Notes: a model not told the origin generated them from the sequence alone. Counted from the first letter of the stretch, positions 38,851 to 49,284 are shown. The stretch: DNA of 64,000 bases from Cellulomonas fulva (GCF_018531375.1 NZ_JAHBOH010000001.1:496001-560000); one strand, 5' to 3'. Made by a program: numbers and translations.

Positions 38851-40113
38851 TCAGGACAGGCCCTCGGCCCAGTCGTAGCCCTCGAGGAACGGGTCCGGCT
38901 CGATCGCGCCGTCGGACGACCACGCGGTGTAGATCAGGCCGTCCTCGGCGATCTTGCCGATCAGGGCGGTCTTGGCGATGTGGTGGTTCTCGCCGTTGAC
39001 CGTGACGGTGCCCTCCGGGGCGTCGAAGGTGACGCCGTCGGCGTTGTCCTGGATGTCCCCGACCGCGAACGACTCGGCCTTCTCGACCATGCCCTTCCAC
39101 AGGTAGAGCGAGGTGTAGGCCGCCTCCATCGGGTCGGACGTCACGCGCTCCTCGCCGTACTTGGCCTTGAACGCCGCGACGAACTTCTCGTTCTCGGGGC
39201 TCTCGACCGTCTGGTAGTAGTTCCAGGCCGTGAGCTGCCCGACGACGTTGTCGACGCCGATGCCGCCGACCTCCTCCTCGGCGATGGACACCGAGACGAC
39301 CGGCGTCGTGTCCGCGGCGAGGCCGACGTTCTTGTACTCCTTGAAGAACGCGACGTTGGAGTCGCCGTTGAGCGTGTTGAACACCGCCTCGGCGCCGGAC
39401 TGCTTGAGCTTGGTGACGATCGTCGAGAAGTCCGTGTGGCCCAGCGGCGCGTACTCCTCGCCGACGATCTCGATGCCGTTGGCCTTCGAGTAGGCGACGA
39501 TCTCCTTGTTCGCGGTGCGCGGGAACACGTAGTCGGAGCCCACCAGGAACACCTTGGTGACGCCCTGCTCCTTGAGGTAGTCCATCGCGGGGATGATCTG
39601 CTGGTTCGTCGTCGCGCCCGTGTAGAAGATGTTCGGCGACGCCTCGAGGCCCTCGTACTGGACCGGGTAGAACAGCAGCGCGTCGTTGTCCTCGAACACC
39701 GGGAGCATCGCCTTGCGGGACGACGAGGTCCAGCCGCCGAAGACGGCCGCGACGCAGTCGGACTTGATGAGCTTCTCGGCCTTCTCCGCGAAGACGGTCG
39801 GCTCGGACGCGCCGTCCTCCGCCACCACCTCGAGCTGCTTGCCCATCACGCCGCCGGCGGCGTTGATCTCCTCGGCCGCCATGTCCAGCGCGTCCCGGAC
39901 GGTCTGCTCCGAGATCGCCATGGTGCCGGACAGCGAGTTGAGGAAGCCGATCTTGACCGAGTCGCCGCTGGTGTCGACGCAGGACTCGGCGCCGCCCGTC
40001 GGGTCGGCCGCGGTGTCGTCGGTCTTGGCGCCGCACGCGGCGAGCGCGAGCGAGGCGACGAGCGCCCCTGCGGTGAGGGAGAGCGCGCGCGTGGTTCGGG
40101 TCGTTCTGGTCAC
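38851..40113 (-). CDS. urtA: urea ABC transporter substrate-binding lipoprotein UrtA
   Basis: A 420-aa lipoprotein: signal peptide with lipobox LAAC (C27), a short acidic/threonine linker, then the type I periplasmic-binding fold. Blocks [74 protein letters not shown] and the [14 protein letters not shown] region are those of UrtA rather than branched-chain amino acid binders. It catches urea outside the membrane and feeds UrtBCDE. First gene of the transporter operon. Confidence 0.96.
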   Translation of the reverse strand: MTRTTRTTRALSLTAGALVASLALAACGAKTDDTAADPTGGAESCVDTSGDSVKIGFLNSLSGTMAISEQTVRDALDMAAEEINAAGGVMGKQLEVVAEDGASEPTVFAEKAEKLIKSDCVAAVFGGWTSSSRKAMLPVFEDNDALLFYPVQYEGLEASPNIFYTGATTNQQIIPAMDYLKEQGVTKVFLVGSDYVFPRTANKEIVAYSKANGIEIVGEEYAPLGHTDFSTIVTKLKQSGAEAVFNTLNGDSNVAFFKEYKNVGLAADTTPVVSVSIAEEEVGGIGVDNVVGQLTAWNYYQTVESPENEKFVAAFKAKYGEERVTSDPMEAAYTSLYLWKGMVEKAESFAVGDIQDNADGVTFDAPEGTVTVNGENHHIAKTALIGKIAEDGLIYTAWSSDGAIEPDPFLEGYDWAEGLS

Positions 40114-40210
40114 CTGGGAACCCTTTCGGTGGGGCGGAGCTCGGGGTCGAGCTCACGGGGGGAACCGGACGGAGGCCCAGGTACGACGAGGCACCGCGCT
40201 GTGTCCCGAG

Positions 40211-40218
40211 GTGTATAC
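40211..40218. promoter_or_regulatory. GntR-type operator TGTATACA upstream of urtA
   Basis: A second copy of the perfect TGTATACA palindrome, 98 bp upstream of the urtA start and 168 bp upstream of the divergent aminotransferase. Identity with the site before the carboxylase suggests joint control by the nearby GntR/FCD protein. Confidence 0.6.
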
Positions 40219-40385
40219 ATCCCTGTGCCCATGTCGCAGGACGCTAGGGACCGGGTGTTTCGGACAGCCGCCCCGGTGCGTGAACTCCGTGTTTCCAGGT
40301 GGTCCCGATCCGGTCACGCTGCACGTCGTGCCCCCCGCGACGGCCGTCCGCCGTACCTGCTCGTCGTGCTCGATACGCTGCCACC

Positions 40386-41618
40386 ATGTCGTCCACGTCC
40401 CGGCGCACGCTCGACCAGTCCGCCAAGCTCCAGCACGTCCTGTACGAGATCCGGGGCGCGACGCTGACCGAGGCGGCACGGCTCGAGGCCGAGGGGCACG
40501 CCGTGCTCAAGCTCAACACGGGCAACCCCGCGGCGTTCGGGTTCGAGGCGCCGCACCAGATCGTGCGGGACGTGATCGCCGCCATCCCCACCGCGCACGG
40601 CTACTCGGAGTCGCAGGGCATCCTGTCCGCGCGCCGCGCCGTGGTGACGCGCTACGAGACCGAGCCCGGCTTCCCCGAGCTCGACGTCGAGGACGTCTAC
40701 CTGGGCAACGGCGTCTCCGAGCTGATCACCATGACCATGCAGGCGCTGCTCGACGAGGGCGACGAGGTGCTGATCCCCTCGCCCGACTACCCGCTGTGGA
40801 CCGCGATGACCTCGCTGTCGGACGGCAGGCCCGTGCACTACCGGTGCGACGAGTCCGCCGGCTGGGCGCCCGACCTCGAGCACCTCGAGTCCCTGATCAC
40901 GCCGCGCACCAAGGCGCTCGTCGTCATCAACCCCAACAACCCGACCGGTGCCGTGTACCCGCGGGCCGTGCTCGAGGGCCTGGCGGACATCGCCCGGCGC
41001 CACAGCCTGCTGGTCCTGTCCGACGAGATCTACGACCGGATCCTGTTCGACGGTGCGACCCACACCCCGATGGCCACCGTCGCCCCCGACCTGCTGTGCC
41101 TCACGTTCAACGGGCTGTCCAAGACGTACCGCGTGGCCGGCTACCGCTCCGGCTGGATGGTCATCACCGGTCCGCGCGACCACGCGAAGGGCTTCCTGGA
41201 GGGCATCCAGCTGCTCGCGTCGACCCGGCTGTGCGCCAACGTGCCGGCCCAGCACGCGCTGCAGGCCGCGCTCGGCGGGGTGCAGTCGATCGAGGCGCTG
41301 ATCGCCCCCGGCGGCCGGCTGCACGAGCAGCGGGACATCGCCTGGCGCGGCCTCACGTCGATCCCGGGCGTGACGTGCGTGCGCCCCGACGGCGCCCTGT
41401 ACCTCTTCCCGCGCCTGGACCCCGAGGTCCACGAGATCCACGACGACGCCCGCCTGGTCTACGACCTCCTGGTCAGCGAGCACATCCTGCTGGTGCAGGG
41501 CACGGGCTTCAACTGGCCCGACCCGGACCACCTCCGCATCGTCACCCTCCCCGAGGCCCGGGTCCTGGCGGAGGCGGTCGAACGCCTGGGCAACTTCCTC
41601 TCCGGCTACCGCCAGTAA
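40386..41618 (+). CDS. alaA: alanine aminotransferase, AlaA type
   Basis: A 410-aa PLP enzyme of fold type I. Start is the ATG at 40386. It reads like E. coli AlaA (YfbQ) through its whole length: KLNTGNPAAFGFEAP, YSESQGILSARRAV, NGVSELITMTMQALL, PSPDYPLWTA, INPNNPTGAVY, LSDEIYDRIL with D213, GLSKTYRVAGYRSGW with the PLP lysine K246, LCANVPAQHALQ, and QGTGFNWPDPDHLRIVTLP. It interconverts pyruvate and glutamate with alanine and 2-oxoglutarate. It is divergent from urtA, so nitrogen uptake and amino-group transfer may share a control region. Confidence 0.92.
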   Translation: MSSTSRRTLDQSAKLQHVLYEIRGATLTEAARLEAEGHAVLKLNTGNPAAFGFEAPHQIVRDVIAAIPTAHGYSESQGILSARRAVVTRYETEPGFPELDVEDVYLGNGVSELITMTMQALLDEGDEVLIPSPDYPLWTAMTSLSDGRPVHYRCDESAGWAPDLEHLESLITPRTKALVVINPNNPTGAVYPRAVLEGLADIARRHSLLVLSDEIYDRILFDGATHTPMATVAPDLLCLTFNGLSKTYRVAGYRSGWMVITGPRDHAKGFLEGIQLLASTRLCANVPAQHALQAALGGVQSIEALIAPGGRLHEQRDIAWRGLTSIPGVTCVRPDGALYLFPRLDPEVHEIHDDARLVYDLLVSEHILLVQGTGFNWPDPDHLRIVTLPEARVLAEAVERLGNFLSGYRQ

Positions 41619-41644
41619 CGCCCCCACCCCTCGCCCTCCCCGCC

Positions 41645-41709
41645 GAGGTCGTCAATCCGGTGCGAGAGCGCGCGTCACACCCGCGTTCTCGCACCGGAGC
41701 AACGCGCTC
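41645..41709. repeat. 65-bp hairpin repeat, copy 1
   Basis: The inner stem is CCGGTGCGAGAGCGCG (41657-41672) and CGCGTTCTCGCACCGG (41682-41697), with one mismatch and a 9-nt loop. The outer arms (GAGGTCGTC... and ...CGCGCTC) are degenerate. Located 26 bp after the aminotransferase stop, where it may serve as the terminator. Same length and layout as copies 2 and 3. Confidence 0.7.
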
Positions 41710-41782
41710 GGGTGCACTGTCCGCGGGCGGAGCATCCGGCCTAGGGTGGGCTCGTCACGCAGGGCGGCGCGGGGAGGACGGG

Positions 41783-41935
41783 ATGAGCGGGTCCGACGAG
41801 CAGACCGGGCCGTACGCGGTGCTGCCCGAGCCGATCCGGCTCGACCAGACGAGCACCGGCGTCGAGCCCCCGCCGTTCCCGGAGCCCGAGGCGCTCCGCA
41901 CCCCGCTGGCGGACATCCCGGCCTACGGCGGCTGA
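41783..41935 (+). CDS. small acidic hypothetical protein, 50 aa
   Basis: A 50-residue protein from the ATG at 41783, preceded by GGGAGGACGG at good spacing. It is acidic and Pro/Glu-rich (TGPYAVLPEPIRLDQTSTGV, PPPFPEPEALRTPLADIPAY) with no hydrophobic segment. TAGGGT 40 bp upstream could be a -10 box. I recognise no family. It is bracketed by 65-bp repeat copies 1 and 2. The good ribosome site and typical codon use argue that it is real. Confidence 0.5.
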   Translation: MSGSDEQTGPYAVLPEPIRLDQTSTGVEPPPFPEPEALRTPLADIPAYGG

Positions 41936-41954
41936 GCTCCCCGACCCGGCGCTT

Positions 41955-42019
41955 GAGCTCGTCACCCTGGTGCGAGAACGCGCGACGCACCCGCGCTCTC
42001 GCGCCGCGGTGACGAGCTC
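41955..42019. repeat. 65-bp hairpin repeat, copy 2
   Basis: Outer arms GAGCTCGTCACC (41955-41966) and GGTGACGAGCTC (42008-42019) are exact inverted copies. Inner arms TGCGAGAACGCG and CGCGCTCTCGCG pair with mismatches around a 9-nt loop. It sits between the small gene and the convergent AbiEi-like gene, where a two-way terminator would fit. Confidence 0.75.
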
Positions 42020-42055
42020 GCGGCGCTGCCGGCTGCGGGTACCGCCGGTCCGAGG

Positions 42056-43000
42056 TCAGGCGCCGAGGGCCGGGACCGGGCGAGCCGCGGCGACGACCGC
42101 GCGCGGGAGCACGCGGCCCAGACGGGCCAGGAGAAGGCGGTCGTCGTCGACGTCCTCCCGCACCACCCGGACCACGCGCCGCCCGGCCTCGACGATCGCG
42201 TCGTGCCGTCGCTTCTCCGCCATGAAGGCCCGGCGGTCGTCGTACTTGTCGCGGCCGTCGTACTCCGCGAGCACGCCGAACGTCGGCCAGCCCCAGTCGG
42301 TCCAGACCTCGCCCAGGTGCGTCAGCGTCCGCACCTGGGTGTCCGGACGAGGCAGACCCGCCCGCAGCACGACGAACCTGCTCGCCGACTCGTACGCCGA
42401 CTCCGACCCGTCGTCGCCGAGCGCCGTCACTGCCCGGACCTTGGCGATGTGCCGGGCCCCGGCCGCCGCGAGGACCCGCTCCGCGAGAGCGGACGGCGCC
42501 AGCCCGGCGGCGAGCGCGCTGTCGGTGACGACCAGGCCGTCGAGCGGCGGCAGCACAGCGACGCAGTCCAGCACGGTCCGCGCCAGGGACGTCACCCGGA
42601 CTCCCGCGACCTCCGCGATCTCGGCGCCGTCGATCGCGCTCGTGTGACGCGCGATCCCCCGGTCCCGGTCGCCGCCGGCCCGGCTCGGGTGCAGCAGGTG
42701 CACGCGCTCCGGCAGGCGCCAGAGCGTCAGGCCCCACAGCAGCGCGGCAGTCCCGTGCGAGAACACCACCGGCGCCCGTGACCCGTGCGCGACCGCGGCG
42801 ACCGCCGCCAGTGCCCGACGCCGCGCCACCGCGAACGGGTCACCGCCCTCGACCGGCAGGTAGGCGCCGTGCCCGGCGCGCTCCCAGACTCCGGCCCGCA
42901 CTTTCGACCGGGCCAACGCGCTCGTCGTGTCGGCCGCGCGGTGCACCAGCGGCAGCCGCTCGACCGGCTGCGGCACGGGTGCCCCTGGTCTGCGCGACAT
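42056..43000 (-). CDS. AbiEi-like / DUF559-type domain protein
   Basis: A 314-aa protein of a common actinobacterial type: an N-terminal helical DNA-binding-like region (RSKVRAGVWERAGHGAYLPVEG), a middle with VVFSHGTAALLWGLTLW, RTVLDCVAVLPPLDGLVVTDSAL, and a C-terminal restriction-endonuclease-like part (VLAEYDGRDKYDDRRAFMAEKRRHDAIVEAGRRVVRVV). Such proteins are often called type IV toxin-antitoxin AbiEi family. No AbiEii toxin gene is next to it, so a toxin-antitoxin role is not supported here. It is bracketed by 65-bp repeat copies 2 and 3. ATG start. Confidence 0.7.
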   Translation of the reverse strand: MSRRPGAPVPQPVERLPLVHRAADTTSALARSKVRAGVWERAGHGAYLPVEGGDPFAVARRRALAAVAAVAHGSRAPVVFSHGTAALLWGLTLWRLPERVHLLHPSRAGGDRDRGIARHTSAIDGAEIAEVAGVRVTSLARTVLDCVAVLPPLDGLVVTDSALAAGLAPSALAERVLAAAGARHIAKVRAVTALGDDGSESAYESASRFVVLRAGLPRPDTQVRTLTHLGEVWTDWGWPTFGVLAEYDGRDKYDDRRAFMAEKRRHDAIVEAGRRVVRVVREDVDDDRLLLARLGRVLPRAVVAAARPVPALGA

Positions 43001-43080
43001 GACCGCAGCATGCCGCCTGCACCCGCCCCACGGGAGACGCCCTGTGGACAGCCGGGAGACACCCGCGCCGCCGATCCGTC

Positions 43081-43145
43081 GAGCTCGTCGACCGGGGGCG
43101 AGAGCGCGGGGCTGGGCCGCGCTCTCGCACCGCACCGACGACCTC
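43081..43145. repeat. 65-bp hairpin repeat, copy 3
   Basis: Inner arms GCGAGAGCGCG and CGCGCTCTCGC pair perfectly around a 9-nt loop (GGGCTGGGC); outer arms GAGCTCGTCG and CGACGACCTC pair with one mismatch. It lies upstream of the AbiEi-like gene and downstream of groEL's terminator, so termination is not its obvious role here. Confidence 0.75.
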
Positions 43146-43172
43146 GGCGATGTGGTCGGCGGGTGGGGACGG

Positions 43173-43208
43173 CGAACGGGCCGGTCACCGAGGTGACCGG
43201 CCCGTTCG
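43173..43208 (-). terminator. groEL terminator hairpin
   Basis: CGAACGGGCCGGTCACC and GGTGACCGGCCCGTTCG are exact inverted copies separated by 2 bp, starting 35 bp after the groEL stop. Strong GC stem without a clear U-tract, normal for this genome. Confidence 0.75.
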
Positions 43209-43243
43209 GGTCCTCAGCGGCCGTCAGGCCGCGCGGGGGTGGC

Positions 43244-45014
<1,771 letters not shown>

Positions 45015-45022
45015 GTCAATGG

Positions 45023-45049
45023 TTAGCACTCGACCCCCCAGAGTGCAAG
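45023..45049. promoter_or_regulatory. CIRCE element B (HrcA operator)
   Basis: TTAGCACTC, a 9-bp spacer (GACCCCCCA) and GAGTGCAAG. The left arm is perfect and the right arm matches 7 of 9. It is 8 bp from element A and only 24 bp from the start of the divergent GH15-like gene, so that gene may be under HrcA control too. Confidence 0.88.
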
Positions 45050-45073
45050 GCGCGCGCCCGGTACTGTTCCCCC

Positions 45074-46501
45074 GTGCCCGGTGACGACGCCCGCACCGCC
45101 CGGCGGGTGCGCCGGGCGGCCCTGTGCGCCGCCGTCGCGACGGGCGCGCTCGTCGCCGCCGCGCTCCCCGTCACGTTCCCGGCCGGGGCGTCGCTCGCGG
45201 ACGCGCGCGCCGCGGCGCCGGAGGGCGCACCGGCCCGGTACGCGACGGTCGAGCTGGACCAGGCGGGAGTCGGCATCGCGCCCGACGGGTCCGTGGTCGA
45301 GATCCCCGTGGGCGAGCCGGCGACGTTCCTGCCGGGCACGCGCGTCCTCGACCCGCGCGCCGGCAACTTCGCCGCGGTGCTCGACGGCCGCGAGACCGCG
45401 CCCGGGCTCGCCGCGGCCCGGGCGCTCGCCGCCGAGCAGCGCGCCTGGCTCGGCTCGGGCACCGTGCCCGGCGGCGACGGCCCGTACGCGGACCTCGCCC
45501 GGACCGCGCTGCTCGACCTGCGCACGCTCGTCCTGCCCGGGGGCGCCGCCGTCGCCGGCTGGTCCCCGTACTGGCGCTACGTCTGGCCGCGCGACGCCGC
45601 GTTCGCCGCGGTCGCGCTCGCCCGCACCGGGCACGTCGACGACGCGGTGGCGGTCCTGGGCTTCCTCGCGCGGGCCCAGGAGAGCGACGGCGGCTTCGAG
45701 GCGCGCTACCTGCCGGACGGCTCCGGGCCGCCCGACGACCGCGCGCGGCAGACCGACGGCAGGGGCTGGGCCATGTGGGCGGCGGGCGAGGTGCTCGCCG
45801 AGCTGCCCGCGGCCGACGCCGGCACGCGCCTCCTGCGGCGCACGGTCGCGCTGGAGCTCGCACCGCTGGTGGCACGGGCGCTGGACGGCACGGTCGCGCT
45901 GCTCGGCTCGGACGGGCTCCCGCCCGCGTCGCCCGACTACTGGGAGCGGAGCGAGCACCGGCTCACGCTCGGCACCGCCGCGCCGCTGGTGGCGGGGCTC
46001 GAGCAGGCGGCGGACGTCCTCGCCGCCGCGGGCGACGACGAGCGCGCGGCGACCGCGCGGCAGGCAGCGGACGCCGCGCGGACGGCCACGGTCGCGGCGT
46101 TCGCGCCCGGGGGCTTCGCGCGGTACGCCGAGGGCGGCAGCCGCGACGCGGCGACGGCGTTCGTCCTCGCCCCGTTCTGGGGGACCCCGGCGCCGGGTGC
46201 GCACGACGCGTGGCTCGCCTCCGCGGTCGAGATGCGCCGCCCCCTGGGCCTGGCCCCGGCGGGCGAGTGGCGCGACGACGGCATCACGTGGACCCCGCAG
46301 ACCTCGCTCTACGCGTGGGTCGCGGCGGAGAACGGCGACGACGAGGCCGCGCGCGCGTGGCTCGACACGATCGCGACCCACCGCACCTCGGTGGGGGCGA
46401 TCCCCGAGAAGGTGCTCGCCGACGGCAGCCCGGCCGCGGTCGCCCCGCTGTCCTGGAGCTCGGCGAACGTGCTGCTCGCGCTCGACGCCCTGGAGCGCTG
46501 A
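45074..46501 (+). CDS. secreted glycoside hydrolase family 15-like protein
   Basis: A 475-aa protein from the GTG at 45074. The N-terminus (RRVRRAALCAAVATGALVAA) is a signal peptide or anchor. The (alpha/alpha)6-barrel signature of GH15 is seen in GWSPYWRYVWPRDAAFAAVAL, followed by FLARAQESDGGFEARYLPDG, GWAMWAAGEV and a C-terminal GEWRDDGITWTPQTSLYAWV. GH15 enzymes release glucose from alpha-glucans or trehalose; the substrate here is uncertain. It is shorter than a complete two-domain GH15 glucoamylase, lacking the N-terminal beta domain. Divergent from groEL with CIRCE elements in between. Confidence 0.75.
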   Translation: MPGDDARTARRVRRAALCAAVATGALVAAALPVTFPAGASLADARAAAPEGAPARYATVELDQAGVGIAPDGSVVEIPVGEPATFLPGTRVLDPRAGNFAAVLDGRETAPGLAAARALAAEQRAWLGSGTVPGGDGPYADLARTALLDLRTLVLPGGAAVAGWSPYWRYVWPRDAAFAAVALARTGHVDDAVAVLGFLARAQESDGGFEARYLPDGSGPPDDRARQTDGRGWAMWAAGEVLAELPAADAGTRLLRRTVALELAPLVARALDGTVALLGSDGLPPASPDYWERSEHRLTLGTAAPLVAGLEQAADVLAAAGDDERAATARQAADAARTATVAAFAPGGFARYAEGGSRDAATAFVLAPFWGTPAPGAHDAWLASAVEMRRPLGLAPAGEWRDDGITWTPQTSLYAWVAAENGDDEAARAWLDTIATHRTSVGAIPEKVLADGSPAAVAPLSWSSANVLLALDALER

Positions 46502-46502
46502 C

Positions 46503-46553
46503 CGGTCCGGTGCCGCCGGGCGGTCCGGTGCCGCCGTGCGGTCCGCGCCGCCG
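46503..46553. repeat. imperfect tandem repeat of about 18 bp
   Basis: The unit CGGTCCGGTGCCGCCG occurs twice, followed by a third decayed copy (CGGTCCGCGCCGCCGG), in the short space between the convergent GH15-like and cspA stops. Confidence 0.6.
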
Positions 46554-46556
46554 GCG

Positions 46557-46760
46557 TCAGGCCGGGCGCACCTGCTCGGCCTGCGGGCCCTTGGCGCCCT
46601 GACCGAGCTCGAACTCGACCGCCTGACCCTCTTCGAGGGTGCGGTACCCGTCCACCTGGATCGCGCTGAAGTGGACGAACAGGTCCGCCCCGCCGGCGTC
46701 CGGCGTGATGAAGCCGTAGCCCTTCTCCGCGTTGAACCACTTGACCGTGCCCTGGGCCAT
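46557..46760 (-). CDS. cspA: cold-shock protein CspA
   Basis: A 67-aa single cold-shock domain: [18 protein letters not shown] (RNP1), DLFVHFSAI (RNP2), then [23 protein letters not shown]. Standard length and sequence for the small RNA chaperones of actinobacteria. It binds single-stranded RNA and melts secondary structure in the cold. ATG start; on the minus strand a TAGGCT box about 65 bp upstream is a possible -10. Confidence 0.96.
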   Translation of the reverse strand: MAQGTVKWFNAEKGYGFITPDAGGADLFVHFSAIQVDGYRTLEEGQAVEFELGQGAKGPQAEQVRPA

Positions 46761-46858
46761 GCGTGCGCTCCCTCTGCCGGGTCCCGCTTCCGGTGCCGCG
46801 CCGCTGCGCGGTGCGCCGAGCCTAGTGGGACCGAGGGTCGGGAGGGGAGGCCGGAGGG

Positions 46859-47479
46859 TCAGGAAGGAAGGGCCTCGGTGAGGACGACGACGATGCCGGA
46901 GCCGGCCTGCGCGGCGTCGAGGGTCACGGTCGTGAGCCCCAGCGTCGAGGCGACGAGCTCGGCGGTCCCCGCCTGGTCCTCGGTCGCGTAGTAGACGGTC
47001 GAGGTGGCCGGGGCGGTGCCGGAGAAGTTGTCGGCCGTCACGCTCGTGAACCCGGCCTCGGTGAGCTGGCCGGCGCCCGCGCCCGCGAGGCCCTGGATCC
47101 CCGCGCCGTTGTAGACGGTCACGGGCGTCGACAGGTCCGCCTCGGCGGTCGGCGTCGTCTCCTCGTCGGCCGGCTCGGACGTCTCGTCGGCAGGCTCGCT
47201 GGCCTCGTCGGACGGCTCCTCGCTCGCCCCGCCGGTCGCGGCCGAGGTGGGCGCGCTCGTCGTCGTCGGTGCCGCGGCCGAGCCGTCGTCCGTGCTCTGG
47301 TCACGCGACGCGAACGTGACGATCGCGTAGGCGAGCAGCGGCGCGATGACCAGGACCGCCACGAACGGCCACCACCGGCTCCACGCCGAGCGCGGTGCCC
47401 GGTGCACCCCACGGGGGGCCGTGGGGTCGGGTGGGGCGTCGAACTCGTCGTCCGGGTACGGGTAGTCGGCCTTGCTCAC
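46859..47479 (-). CDS. membrane protein with LytR C-terminal domain
   Basis: A 206-aa protein: a cytoplasmic N-terminus (1-34), one transmembrane segment (about 35-55, [19 protein letters not shown]), a long Thr/Ser/Glu/Ala-rich extracellular linker (about 60-115), and a LytR_C domain ([28 protein letters not shown] onward) at 115-206. LytR_C domains occur at the end of LCP cell-wall ligases but also alone, as here; function is unknown, probably cell-envelope related. ATG start. Confidence 0.82.
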   Translation of the reverse strand: MSKADYPYPDDEFDAPPDPTAPRGVHRAPRSAWSRWWPFVAVLVIAPLLAYAIVTFASRDQSTDDGSAAAPTTTSAPTSAATGGASEEPSDEASEPADETSEPADEETTPTAEADLSTPVTVYNGAGIQGLAGAGAGQLTEAGFTSVTADNFSGTAPATSTVYYATEDQAGTAELVASTLGLTTVTLDAAQAGSGIVVVLTEALPS

Positions 47480-47532
47480 GGGACGAAGGCTATCCGGCCT
47501 GGCAGGGTGCTCCCGCCACGCGGGCCGACGGG

Positions 47533-47584
47533 CGTGTCAGGCGGCCGTGTCAGGCGGCCGTGTCAGGCGGCCGTGTCAGCCGGA
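47533..47584. repeat. four tandem 13-bp repeats
   Basis: CGTGTCAGGCGGC is repeated three times exactly, followed by a decayed fourth copy (CGTGTCAGCCGGA). It lies in the 109-bp gap between the LytR_C gene start and the DUF3263 stop, so copy number could affect the LytR_C promoter. Confidence 0.85.
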
Positions 47585-47588
47585 GGGG

Positions 47589-47927
47589 TCAGCCGTCGAC
47601 GCCGAGGCGACGCGCGGTGCGGGCGCGCTGGCGCGACGAGCGCATGCGGCGCAGCCGCTTGACCAGCATCGGGTCGTGCGCCAGGGCCGCCGGGTCGTCG
47701 ATCAGGGCGTTGAGCACCTGGTAGTACCGCGTGGCCGAGAGGTCGAACAGCTCGCGGATCGCCTGCTCCTTGGCGCCGGCGTACTTCCACCACTGCCGCT
47801 CGAACGCGAGGATCGCGGCGTCCCGCTCGGTCAGCCCCTCGCCCGCCGTCGCGGCTGCCGGCGTGGCGTCCGGCGCGGTCGACGGACCCAGCGGCGTCGG
47901 GAAGGTCGCGGCGGTCATGGCGGCCAT
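47589..47927 (-). CDS. DUF3263 family protein
   Basis: A 112-aa protein containing the DUF3263 core: [46 protein letters not shown], then a basic C-terminus ([17 protein letters not shown]). The helix-turn-helix-like core suggests nucleic acid binding. The start is uncertain: ATG at 47927 or at 47918, neither with a clear ribosome site. It is divergent from ung. Confidence 0.88.
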   Translation of the reverse strand: MAAMTAATFPTPLGPSTAPDATPAAATAGEGLTERDAAILAFERQWWKYAGAKEQAIRELFDLSATRYYQVLNALIDDPAALAHDPMLVKRLRRMRSSRQRARTARRLGVDG

Positions 47928-48054
47928 CGTAGGCCCGGAACCACACCCGTGTCATTCGCCTCGGCGGGTGGTCGGCGGACGGCCGAGGAGCGTGCGCGAG
48001 CGGGTAGGGCGATGTCCCGTGCCGGCCGTACCGGCGCGCAGTAGGGTCCCGGAC

Positions 48055-48738
48055 GTGATCACCTCCACGGCGCCGCTGGACTCGGTGATGGCCCCCGACT
48101 GGGCCCGGGCGCTCGACCCCGTGGCCGACCACGTGCACGCGGCCGGCCGGTTCCTGCGCGAGGAGGTCGCGGCGGGCCGCGAGTACCTGCCCGCGCCCGA
48201 CGCGATCCTGCGGGCGTTCGCGCGGCCGATGGCCGACGTGCGCGTGCTCGTCGTCGGGCAGGACCCCTACCCGACGCCCGGGCACCCGATGGGACTGTCC
48301 TTCTCCGTCCAGCCCGACGTGCGGCCGCTGCCGCGCTCGCTCGAGAACATCTTCACCGAGCTCGTCACGGACCTGGGCGTCGAGCGCCCGACGTGCGGCG
48401 ACCTCACGCCGTGGGCGGACCAGGGCGTGATGCTGCTCAACCGGGTGCTCACGGTGCGTCCCGGGGCGCCGGCGTCGCACCGGGGCAAGGGCTGGGAGGC
48501 GGTGACGGACCGCGCGATCGCCGCGCTGGTGGAGCGCGGCGGCCCGCTGGTCGCGATCCTGTGGGGCCGCGACGCGCAGTCCCTCAAGCCCGCGCTGGGC
48601 GCCGTGCCGACCGTCGAGTCCGCGCACCCCAGCCCCCTGTCCGCGTACCGCGGCTTCCTGGGCTCGCGCCCGTTCTCGCGCGTCGACGAGCTCCTGGTGG
48701 CCCAGGGCGGCACGCCCGTGGACTGGCGCCTGCCCTGA
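48055..48738 (+). CDS. ung: uracil-DNA glycosylase, family 1
   Basis: A 227-aa protein from the GTG at 48055. Motifs: [21 protein letters not shown] with the catalytic Asp (D70), the minor-groove block [22 protein letters not shown] and the leucine-loop [19 protein letters not shown]. It removes uracil from DNA, starting base excision repair after cytosine deamination, which matters in a GC-rich genome. Monocistronic by spacing. Confidence 0.95.
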   Translation: MITSTAPLDSVMAPDWARALDPVADHVHAAGRFLREEVAAGREYLPAPDAILRAFARPMADVRVLVVGQDPYPTPGHPMGLSFSVQPDVRPLPRSLENIFTELVTDLGVERPTCGDLTPWADQGVMLLNRVLTVRPGAPASHRGKGWEAVTDRAIAALVERGGPLVAILWGRDAQSLKPALGAVPTVESAHPSPLSAYRGFLGSRPFSRVDELLVAQGGTPVDWRLP

Positions 48739-48753
48739 GGCCACGGGTCGGGG

Positions 48754-49284
48754 TCAGGGCCGGCAGACCGGCGACGACGAGCGCGGGGTGTCGAGCGTGA
48801 GGTAGACCCCGGGCGTCTCGCCGAGGTTGGGGGCCAGGACCCCGGTGACGCGCGGCAGCGCGGAGCACGCCGAGGTGACGGTGCCGCCGTTGTTCACCGC
48901 GGCGACGCCGGCGCCCGCCCAGGACCAGCTCGGGTCGGCAGGGTCGGGCAGCAGCAGGTCGAACGCGATCCGCTGGTCGGCGCCGATCCCCGGTGCGGAG
49001 AAGCTCGCGTAGGCGTGGCCCGCCATCGCGCCCGCGCCCGCCGGCCAGACCTCGACGCGCACGCTGCCGTCCAGGACGGTGCAGGGCGTCGTCGCGTCGA
49101 CCGAGCCGTCCGCGTCGCGCACGGTGCACGTGCTCGTCGTCGACCAGGAGCCGCCGGTGGCGGTCCCGCTCGCGGACGCGCGGTCGGTCCACGCGGCGCC
49201 CGTGACGCCGACGACGCCGGTGCACAGCGCGACCAGCGCGAGCGTCGCGAGCACGAGGAGCCGGGCGCGGGGCCGGCGGCTCAT
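48754..49284 (-). CDS. exported protein with SipW-type signal sequence
   Basis: A 176-aa protein with a basic start (SRRPRARLL), a hydrophobic segment and the cleavage-region motif GVTGAAWTDRASASG, the WTD hallmark of SipW-dependent signals. The mature part is Ser/Thr/Ala-rich with four cysteines, consistent with a secreted beta protein. The ATG overlaps the stop of the signal peptidase gene by 4 bp, so the peptidase and this substrate are coupled. Function unknown. Confidence 0.7.
   Translation of the reverse strand: MSRRPRARLLVLATLALVALCTGVVGVTGAAWTDRASASGTATGGSWSTTSTCTVRDADGSVDATTPCTVLDGSVRVEVWPAGAGAMAGHAYASFSAPGIGADQRIAFDLLLPDPADPSWSWAGAGVAAVNNGGTVTSACSALPRVTGVLAPNLGETPGVYLTLDTPRSSSPVCRP

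Noticed and set aside
42056..43000. A complete AbiE toxin-antitoxin system
   Set aside because: Only the AbiEi-like gene is present; neither neighbour encodes a nucleotidyltransferase-type AbiEii toxin.
43001..43243. A groES gene next to groEL
   Set aside because: No 95-100 aa GroES-like frame is found on either side of groEL; it must be elsewhere.
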